In this document: positions 1-5,326 of the stretch, one piece after another | Position numbering within the stretch: the stretch's first letter is position 1 | Layout of the letters: every line of letters starts with the position of its first letter | Position numbers and translations under genes: made by a program | Assembly: GCA_900547855.1 (NCBI GenBank) | Contig: URIK01000094.1 | Location: 1-7,388 of the forward strand | DNA from: an uncultured Collinsella sp. | Lineage (GTDB): Bacteria > Actinomycetota > Coriobacteriia > Coriobacteriales > Coriobacteriaceae | Reading direction: 5' to 3' | Length of the DNA: 7,388 bases | The notes under the pieces: model-generated | What the model was told of the DNA's origin: nothing | Seen by the model: the letters and a program-made list of their open reading frames with translations, nothing else | Database searches by the model: none

Positions 1-47
1 CTACACTCGACTAGTCGTCGGCAGCGTCAGATGTGTATAAGAGACAG
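1..47 (+). other. Nextera sequencing adapter, left end (not genomic)
   Basis: This is library sequence. Bases 1-6 match the end of the Illumina P5 primer. Bases 7-14 (TCGACTAG) are an 8-base index that I recall as Nextera XT i5 S513. Bases 15-47 are the Nextera read-1 adapter, ending in the 19-base Tn5 mosaic end at 29-47. The genomic insert begins at 48. The segment should be trimmed, because it adds the false residues LSLIHI to the end of the glgA reading frame. Confidence 0.98.
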
Positions 48-326
48 GAACATATAGGTGACGCCGTCGTGCTCGAGCTTCTCGAGACCGCAGTACTCGT
101 TACGCCAGCCTAGGCTCACGTAAAAGTCGGAGAAGTGCTCCATCTGCGCCTTGTACTCGTCCTTGATGGTGGCGTACTTGGGCACCATCACGATGACTTC
201 GGCGCCGGCGCGCACAAGCGCCGCAGGTAGCGAGCCCGCTACGTCGCCCAGGCCACCGGTCTTTACAAACGGCGCGCACTCGGCCGAGGCAAACACGATC
301 TGCATCTTTTTGCTGGTATCAGCCAT
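48..326 (-). CDS. glgA: Glycogen synthase, N-terminal fragment (cut by the insert end)
   Basis: GlgA is a cytoplasmic family GT5 glucosyltransferase that transfers glucose from ADP-glucose to the non-reducing end of a growing alpha-1,4-glucan. Only the first 93 residues are present; the family is usually about 480 residues. The fragment opens a Rossmann fold (MQIVFASAECAPF) and contains KTGGLGDV, the glycine-rich loop whose Lys binds ADP-glucose, followed by the typical LPAAL and VMVPKY segments. I chose the ATG at 324-326 because GGGAGA lies 5 bases before it. The in-frame ATG at 336-338 would place that Shine-Dalgarno inside the gene and has no good site of its own. The gene lies 90 bp after glgD, behind a strong hairpin, and is the last gene seen in the cluster. 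The frame reads straight into the adapter at 47, so the missing part is a cloning cut and not a biological truncation. Identity is very secure. Confidence 0.96.
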
Positions 327-330
327 ATTG

Positions 331-336
331 TCTCCC
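331..336 (-). promoter_or_regulatory. Ribosome binding site of glgA
   Basis: On the minus strand the site reads GGGAGA, with ACAAT between it and the ATG at 324-326. It decides the start: it overlaps the alternative upstream ATG (336-338), making that codon an unlikely start. Confidence 0.75.
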
Positions 337-349
337 ATGTTGTTATTCG

Positions 350-385
350 AGAATAGCCGCCAGGCACGAACCGGGCGGCTATTCT
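350..385 (-). repeat. Strong inverted repeat (12-bp perfect stem) in the glgD-glgA gap
   Basis: Bases 350-361 (AGAATAGCCGCC) are the exact reverse complement of 374-385 (GGCGGCTATTCT). After one A/G mismatch, two further pairs (363-364 with 371-372) close a six-base loop. In the glgD-glgA mRNA this would be a stable hairpin whose 3' foot is 13 bases before the glgA Shine-Dalgarno. No U-run follows on either strand, so it does not look like a standard intrinsic terminator. It may be a processing or stability element, an attenuator, or a protein operator. The function is inferred; the repeat itself is directly visible. Confidence 0.8.
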
Positions 386-416
386 ACATGTTACGAGCGA
401 TGTTGCGGTGCCAAAG

Positions 417-1544
417 CTAGCTTGCGTTGGTGATATCAGAAGTTAACGGGGCCTTTCCCAGCACCAGGATGTTCTCGGGCGTGCCGCGAAGCTCGGTGTT
501 GGTGGGAACCACGTTGTTCTTGTCCAGGATGGCATTCTCAACGCGGGCGCCGCTCTTGATGACGCAGCTCTGGTTGATGATCGAGTTGGTCACCGAGGCG
601 CCTTCCTCGACCACGACGCCACGCGACAGGATCGAGTTGCGCACGGTGCCCTTGATGATGCAGCCGGCCGAGATGATCGAGTTGCAGGCGTGGCTGCCGG
701 TCGCGTAGCGCGAAGGCGGCACGTCGTGAGCCTTGGTCAGGATCGGGCGCTCGGGGTCGAAGAGCTGGTCGGCCACGGTCTGGTCGAGCAGGTCCATGCT
801 GCGGCGATACAGCGACTTCTCGCTAAACACGCCCACGACCTCGCCCTTGTACTCGTAGCTGCACACGTCGATGTTGCCAAAGTCGCCTTGGAGTGCCTCG
901 AGCAGGTCCAGATAGTCGGCAGCCTGGTAGTGGTCGATGATCTCGAGCAGCGTCTCGCGGTTGACGATGCAGCAGTCCATAGAGGCGTTGTCGCCGTACA
1001 CGACACCGGCGCTCACGCCCGTCAGGCGGCCGTTCTCGTTGATCTGCAGCTTGGTTTCGTCATCGACGTTGCGCGTGGCCTTGCAGTACACCACGGTCAT
1101 CTGGGCACCGGAGTTCTCGTGCGCGTCGATGATGGTGTTGAGGTCCATGTTAAAGATGATGTTGGTGCCCATCATCACGACATAGGGCTTGTCCGAGCGC
1201 TGGAACAGCGTCTTGTTGGAGATGATGTCGCGCAGCAGGAAGCGCATGCCGCCCTTGGTGGTGCCATACGCGTTGCCGGGCACCATGAACAGGCCGCCCT
1301 TCTTGCGGTCCAGGCCCCAGTCCTTGCCCGAGCCCACGTGGTCGATCAGCGAGCGGTAGTTGCCCGGCATGACGACGCCGACGGTCTTGATGCCGGCGTT
1401 CATCATGTTGGACAGCGGAAAGTCGATCAGGCGGTAGCGGCCCAAAAACGGAACGGACGCGATGGGGCGGTCCTTGAGCAGCACGCTGCCGTAGGTCGAA
1501 GAGTAGTTAGCGGTGATATAACCGATGGCCTTGCGATTGATCAT
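417..1544 (-). CDS. glgD: GlgD, ADP-glucose pyrophosphorylase regulatory-type subunit
   Basis: This 375-residue protein is a paralogue of GlgC. In Gram-positive bacteria GlgD assembles with GlgC and raises or modulates its ADP-glucose synthesis, with little or no activity alone. The nucleotidyltransferase fold is clear from RYRLIDFPLSN (37-46), HVGSGKDWGLD (69-79) and a C-terminal hexapeptide beta-helix at roughly 285-350 (repeats such as NSIISAGCII and NSIINQSCVI). The active-site signatures have decayed. GlgC's GGQGSRL loop is replaced by NYSSTYGSVL, and SGDHLYRMDY by GTNIIFNMDL, which keeps only the MD of the catalytic segment. The start is the ATG at 1542-1544, preceded by AGGGGGA at 8 bases. 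A longer frame opening at 1583 would overlap glgC and contradict family length. Only 4 bp separate it from the glgC stop, so translation is probably coupled and the two subunits made together. Confidence 0.95.
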   Translation of the reverse strand: MINRKAIGYITANYSSTYGSVLLKDRPIASVPFLGRYRLIDFPLSNMMNAGIKTVGVVMPGNYRSLIDHVGSGKDWGLDRKKGGLFMVPGNAYGTTKGGMRFLLRDIISNKTLFQRSDKPYVVMMGTNIIFNMDLNTIIDAHENSGAQMTVVYCKATRNVDDETKLQINENGRLTGVSAGVVYGDNASMDCCIVNRETLLEIIDHYQAADYLDLLEALQGDFGNIDVCSYEYKGEVVGVFSEKSLYRRSMDLLDQTVADQLFDPERPILTKAHDVPPSRYATGSHACNSIISAGCIIKGTVRNSILSRGVVVEEGASVTNSIINQSCVIKSGARVENAILDKNNVVPTNTELRGTPENILVLGKAPLTSDITNAS

Positions 1545-1548
1545 CGGA

Positions 1549-2697
1549 TCATTCCCCCTTCCCGATAACGACGTCATTTCCAACGACGGCCGTATCCTTG
1601 GTGGTATCGACAGAGCCGAGCTTCACGCCCTCTTCGACCGTGGAGTTCTCGCCCAAAATTGCGCGGCAGATGTGCGCGCCGCTCTTAACGTGCGCACCCG
1701 GCAGCAGCACGGAGTCCTCGACCACGGCGCGCTCCTCGATGATGACATCGGTCGAAAGGATCGAGTGGCGAGCGGTGCCGTAGATCTTGCAGCCGTTGGA
1801 GACCAGGCAGTCGTCCAGGCGACCATCCGGACCAATGTAGTGCGGCGGACGCGTGGTGATGTTGGACATGATGGGGAAGTGCTTGTCGAACAGATCGAAC
1901 TCGGGGTTGTTGCCCAGCAGGTCCATCGAGGTCTCGTGGAAGCTGGCGATGGTGCCGACGTCCTTCCAAAAGCCGTGGAACTCGTAGCTGTACAGGCGCT
2001 TGCCCTCGCCGAGCAGCTTGGGGATGATGTCCTTGCCAAAGTCGTGGCTCGAGCGCTGGTCCAGAGCGTCCTCCTCGAGTGCCTCGATCAGCACGTCGGC
2101 CGAGAAGATGTAGATGCCCATGGACGCGAGATTCGAATCGGGCTTATCGGGCTTCTCCGTGAACTTGGTGATGCGGCCGTCCTCGGGGTCGGTGGTCAGG
2201 ATGCCAAAGCGGCTGGCCTCCTCCCACGGCACGGGCATAACGCTCACCGTGAGGTCGGCGTTGTTCTCAATGTGCGTCTTGAGCATCTTGCGGTAGTCCA
2301 TGCGATACAGGTGATCGCCCGAAAGAATCAGGACGTACTTGGGGTCGTTGGCCTTGATGTAGTCGAGGTTCTGCGTAATGGCGTCGGCCGTGCCCGCATA
2401 CCAGGCGCCGCCGGTCTGCGTCTCGTACGGCGGCAGGATTGACACGCCACCGTCGCGGCTGTCCAGATCCCACGCCTCGCCGGAGCCCACGTAGGCATGC
2501 AGCAGGTAGGGGCGATACTGCGTCAGAACGCCCACCGTGTCGATGCCCGAGTTAGAGCAGTTGGAGAGCGAAAAGTCGATAATGCGGAACTTGCCACCAA
2601 AGCTAACCGCCGGCTTAGCGATCTTTTGGGTGAGTGCCCCCAATCGGCTGCCCTGTCCTCCTGCGAGGAGCATCGCGATGCATTCTTTCTTACTCAT
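1549..2697 (-). CDS. glgC: Glucose-1-phosphate adenylyltransferase (ADP-glucose pyrophosphorylase), catalytic subunit
   Basis: GlgC makes ADP-glucose and pyrophosphate from ATP and glucose-1-phosphate, the committed step of bacterial glycogen synthesis. The 382-residue length is normal for the Gram-positive type. Visible motifs are the nucleotide loop GGQGSRL (13-19), KIAKPAV (25-31, where K25 aligns with the activator-site Lys39 of E. coli), FGGKFRIIDFSLSNC (33-47), SGDHLYRMDY (126-135, with D134 as the expected catalytic Asp), the sugar-phosphate motif FTEKP (179-183), SMGIYIF (192-198), FGKDIIP (220-226) and WKDVGT (244-249). Residues from about 290 form the left-handed beta-helix used for subunit contacts and allosteric control. 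All key residues expected of an active enzyme are present, in contrast to GlgD. The start is the ATG at 2695-2697 with AGAAGGAG 6 bases upstream. It lies 108 bp after glgP and 4 bp before glgD. Confidence 0.97.
   Translation of the reverse strand: MSKKECIAMLLAGGQGSRLGALTQKIAKPAVSFGGKFRIIDFSLSNCSNSGIDTVGVLTQYRPYLLHAYVGSGEAWDLDSRDGGVSILPPYETQTGGAWYAGTADAITQNLDYIKANDPKYVLILSGDHLYRMDYRKMLKTHIENNADLTVSVMPVPWEEASRFGILTTDPEDGRITKFTEKPDKPDSNLASMGIYIFSADVLIEALEEDALDQRSSHDFGKDIIPKLLGEGKRLYSYEFHGFWKDVGTIASFHETSMDLLGNNPEFDLFDKHFPIMSNITTRPPHYIGPDGRLDDCLVSNGCKIYGTARHSILSTDVIIEERAVVEDSVLLPGAHVKSGAHICRAILGENSTVEEGVKLGSVDTTKDTAVVGNDVVIGKGE
1553..1559 (-). promoter_or_regulatory. Ribosome binding site of glgD, inside the end of glgC
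   Basis: The minus strand reads AGGGGGA, 8 bases before the glgD ATG. It is formed by the last Lys-Gly-Glu codons of glgC, and the glgC TGA (1549-1551) lies between it and the glgD start. Ribosomes ending glgC translation are therefore placed to begin glgD, which fits coordinated production of the two subunits. Confidence 0.7.
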
Positions 2698-2703
2698 CGA
2701 TTT

Positions 2704-2711
2704 CTCCTTCT
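2704..2711 (-). promoter_or_regulatory. Ribosome binding site of glgC
   Basis: The minus strand reads AGAAGGAG, six bases before the ATG at 2695-2697. It is the strongest Shine-Dalgarno match in the window and fixes the glgC start. Confidence 0.8.
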
Positions 2712-2737
2712 GTCATCGATGTTCCTAAACCCATTAG

Positions 2738-2768
2738 CGACGGGCGCGGCGCAACGTCACGCCCGTCG
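2738..2768 (-). repeat. Inverted repeat (9-bp perfect stem) in the glgP-glgC gap
   Basis: CGACGGGCG at 2738-2746 is exactly complementary to CGCCCGTCG at 2760-2768. After one mismatch, three further pairs including one G-U (2748-2750 with 2756-2758) leave a five-base loop. A second, smaller inverted repeat (ATGCC/GGCAT, 2773-2777 and 2783-2787) lies beside it, nearer glgP. The bases that follow in the direction of transcription (CTAATGGGTTTAGG) hold no U-run, so termination is not well supported. An mRNA stability or processing role between glgP and the ADP-glucose genes is possible. Confidence 0.7.
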
Positions 2769-2805
2769 AGTAATGCCGTGCTGGCATAGGGGAGCTCGCG
2801 CGCCT

Positions 2806-5232
2806 TTACGCGTGCCAGATCTCGTCGCGGTACTCGCGAATGGTGCGGTCGCTCGAGAACCAGCCGCTCGAGGCGGTGTTGAGCAGGGCCTTGCGGTTCC
2901 AGGTCTCCTGGTCGCCATAGCTGCCGGTGAGCTTCTCCCACGCATCCACGTAGCTGCGGAAGTCTGCCATAACCAGGTCGGGGTCGTTGTTGTTCATGAG
3001 CTCGTTGTAGATGCTCTCAAAGTTGCCCGAAAGGCCGGCAAACGTGTTGTCCTTGAGCTCGTCCATCACGCGGCCCAGACGCTCGCGATCGTTGTTGAGC
3101 GTATCCCACGCAAAGTAGCTGTTGGATGCCCAGAGCTGCTCGACCTCGGGGGCGGTCAGGCCAAAGATGGCCTCGTTCTCGCGACCGGCCAGGTCGGCGA
3201 TCTCGATGTTCGCGCCGCCGAGGGTGCCCAGCGTAATGGCGCCGTTCATCATGAGCTTCATGTTGGACGTGCCCGAGGCCTCCTTGCCGGCCGTGGAGAT
3301 CTGCTCCGAGATCTCGGCGGCGGGGTAGATGAGCTGGGCGTTGCTCACGCGGAAGTTGGGGATAAAGCAGACCTTCATGACCTCGTTGACGCGCGGGTCG
3401 TTGTTGATGACATCGGCCACGGAGTTAATGAGGCGGATGGTCTCCTTGGCAAAGGTGTAGCTCGAGGCGGCCTTGCCGCTAAAGATGAAGGTCGTCGGCG
3501 TCACGTGGAAGTTGGGATCGGCGATGCGACGGTTGTAGATGTCCATCACCTTCATGATGTTCATGAGCTGGCGCTTGTAGGCGTGGAAGCGCTTCACCTG
3601 AACGTCGAAGACGGTGTTGGGGTCGATGACCAGACCGGTCTCAGCCTTAACGTAGGCGGCCAGGCGCTCCTTGTTGGCGCGCTTGGAGGCACCCACGGCC
3701 TTGAGGAACTCAGTGTCGTTTTGGAACTCTTTGAGCTTTTCCAGCTCAAAGGCGTCCTTGAGCCAGCCGTCGCCAATGGCCTCGGTCACGAGCTTGGCAT
3801 AGGTGGGGTTGGCCTCGGCAAAGAAACGACGGTGCGAGATGCCGTTGGTCTTGTTGTTGAACTTCTCGGGCGTCAGGGCATAGAAGTCCTTGAGCACGAT
3901 GTTCTTGATGATGTCGGAGTGGATCTTGGCCACGCCGTTGACGCTGTGGCTGCAGATCACAGACAGTTTGGCCATGCGAATCTCGCCGTCCCACAGGATG
4001 GCGGTCTGGCGCAGACGCTCCTGCCAGCCCTCCTGCGTGGTGTCGAACGACTCGTGCCAACGACGGCTGATCTCGTCGATGATCTGGTACACGCGGGGGA
4101 GGAGCTTGGAGAATGTGCCGATGGGCCACTTCTCCAGGGCCTCAGGCAGGATGGTGTGGTTGGTGTAGCTCACGACCTGCGTCACGATGTTCCAGGCGTC
4201 ATCCCACTCGAGCTTCTTCTCGTCGATGAGGATGCGCATGAGCTCGGGGCCGCACATGGCGGGGTGCGTGTCGTTGGTATGGATGGCCACAAACTGCGGC
4301 AGCAGCTCCCAGTTAGCGCCGTGCTCCTTCTCAAAGGTGTCGAGCAGGCTGTAGATGCCGGCCGAGACAAACAGGTACTCCTGCTTCAGGCGCAGCAGAC
4401 GGCCGTGCTCGCCAGCGTCGTTGGGGTAGAGGATGGCGCTGATGGCCTCGGCCTCGGCGCGCTCGGCGTCTGCCAGGGCGTAGTCGCCGCGGTTGAAGGC
4501 CTCCAGATCGAAGTGCTCCTCGACCGGCTCGGCGGCCCATACGCGCAGCTTGTTGACGGTCTCGCCGGCATAGCCCACCACGGGGATGTCATAAGGGACG
4601 GCCAGGATGTCCTGCGTATCCACCGTGCGGTAGAACGTGCGACCGTTCTCCTCAAACCCCTCGACACGGCCACCGAACTTGATGGTCACGGCCTTATCCT
4701 GACGACGGATCTCCCAGGGATAGCCGTGGGTGAGCCACTCGTCGGTGGCCTCGACCTGGCTGCCATTGACGATCTCCTGCTTAAACAGGCCGTAGCGGTA
4801 GCGCATGCCGTTGCCGTAGCCGGCAATGCCCTCGGCTGCCATGGAATCCAGGAAGCATGCGGCCAGACGGCCCAGGCCACCGTTGCCCAGAGCCGGATCG
4901 GGCTCCTGGTTCTCGATGACGGACAGGTCAAAGCCCATGTCGTCGAGCGCCTCGGCGACCATGTCGCGCACGCCAAAGTTGAGCAGGTAGTTGTCAAGCA
5001 GGCGACCGATCAAAAACTCGATCGAGAAGTAGTACACGCGCTTCTTGCCCTCGGCGGTGGCGCGGGCGTCGCTCTTGGTGGCAACGGTGCGTGCCTTCTC
5101 GGCCACGAGCTTGGCCAGGGCGTTAAAGCGGTCGAGGTCGCTGGCGGCCTCGACGCTCTTGCCGCTGATGCTCATGACGGCATCGCGATAGAGCTCTGTA
5201 AACTCCTGCTTGTTGTCGAAGATCTTATTCAT
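2806..5232 (-). CDS. glgP: Glycogen/starch/alpha-glucan phosphorylase
   Basis: GlgP is a cytoplasmic, pyridoxal-phosphate-dependent GT35 enzyme that splits terminal alpha-1,4 links with phosphate, releasing glucose-1-phosphate. The 808-residue length is typical. In order, the sequence shows GNGGLGRLAACFLDS (116-130), AVPYDIPVVGY (211-221), AIHTNDTHPA (316-325, active-site loop), KTNGISHRR (461-469), VQVKRFHAYKRQL (545-557, the phosphate-binding Lys/Arg segment) and EASGTSNMK (651-659), where K659 is the expected lysine for the cofactor. Directly after it comes GTLGGAN (669-675); many homologues have Asp where this has G672. The start is the ATG at 5230-5232 with AAAGGA at 4 bases. Placement between the branching enzyme and the synthesis genes puts breakdown and synthesis on the same likely transcript. 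The product, glucose-1-phosphate, is also the GlgC substrate. No TTA, CTA or TCA codon occurs in the gene, suggesting strong codon selection. Substrate preference (glycogen or maltodextrin) cannot be read from sequence. Confidence 0.97.
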   Translation of the reverse strand: MNKIFDNKQEFTELYRDAVMSISGKSVEAASDLDRFNALAKLVAEKARTVATKSDARATAEGKKRVYYFSIEFLIGRLLDNYLLNFGVRDMVAEALDDMGFDLSVIENQEPDPALGNGGLGRLAACFLDSMAAEGIAGYGNGMRYRYGLFKQEIVNGSQVEATDEWLTHGYPWEIRRQDKAVTIKFGGRVEGFEENGRTFYRTVDTQDILAVPYDIPVVGYAGETVNKLRVWAAEPVEEHFDLEAFNRGDYALADAERAEAEAISAILYPNDAGEHGRLLRLKQEYLFVSAGIYSLLDTFEKEHGANWELLPQFVAIHTNDTHPAMCGPELMRILIDEKKLEWDDAWNIVTQVVSYTNHTILPEALEKWPIGTFSKLLPRVYQIIDEISRRWHESFDTTQEGWQERLRQTAILWDGEIRMAKLSVICSHSVNGVAKIHSDIIKNIVLKDFYALTPEKFNNKTNGISHRRFFAEANPTYAKLVTEAIGDGWLKDAFELEKLKEFQNDTEFLKAVGASKRANKERLAAYVKAETGLVIDPNTVFDVQVKRFHAYKRQLMNIMKVMDIYNRRIADPNFHVTPTTFIFSGKAASSYTFAKETIRLINSVADVINNDPRVNEVMKVCFIPNFRVSNAQLIYPAAEISEQISTAGKEASGTSNMKLMMNGAITLGTLGGANIEIADLAGRENEAIFGLTAPEVEQLWASNSYFAWDTLNNDRERLGRVMDELKDNTFAGLSGNFESIYNELMNNNDPDLVMADFRSYVDAWEKLTGSYGDQETWNRKALLNTASSGWFSSDRTIREYRDEIWHA

Positions 5233-5234
5233 AC

Positions 5235-5267
5235 GTTCCTTTCCCCCGGGGATGTTTCTCCCGGAAC
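5235..5267 (-). promoter_or_regulatory. glgP ribosome binding site within a possible hairpin
   Basis: The glgP Shine-Dalgarno, AAAGGA (5237-5242 on the minus strand), lies 4 bases before the ATG. Part of it (GGAAC, 5235-5239) can pair with GTTCC at 5263-5267, and inside that GGGA (5259-5262) can pair with TCCC (5249-5252). The structure would partly hide the ribosome site, but it has a large one-sided bulge, so its stability is uncertain. Confidence 0.4.
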
Positions 5268-5286
5268 GGTTATGACATGTATCCTA

Positions 5287-5301
5287 CGCCCCCGCGGGGC
5301 G
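5287..5301 (-). repeat. Short GC-only hairpin in the glgB-glgP gap
   Basis: CGCCCC (5287-5292) is complementary to GGGGCG (5296-5301) with a three-base loop. The transcript after it reads TAGGATACATG, with no U-run, so I do not call a terminator. It sits about 26 bases after the glgB stop. Its main plausible role is protecting the glgB 3' end or slowing the polymerase. Confidence 0.5.
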
Positions 5302-5326
5302 GGTAATTACAGTGGTAACGCCTTTG

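Noticed and set aside
381..386. TAGAAT as a -10 promoter element for glgA
   Set aside because: It lies in the arm of the 350-385 hairpin, and the only -35-like sequence (TTGGCA) is 22 bases upstream, too far for a standard promoter.
690..2442. Two plus-strand frames of about 300 codons opposite glgD and glgC
   Set aside because: Both are antisense shadows in codon register with recognised genes and show no family motifs.
2738..2768. Rho-independent terminator between glgP and glgC
   Set aside because: The stem is good but no U-run follows it in the direction of transcription. The same objection applies to the hairpins at 350-385 and 5287-5301.
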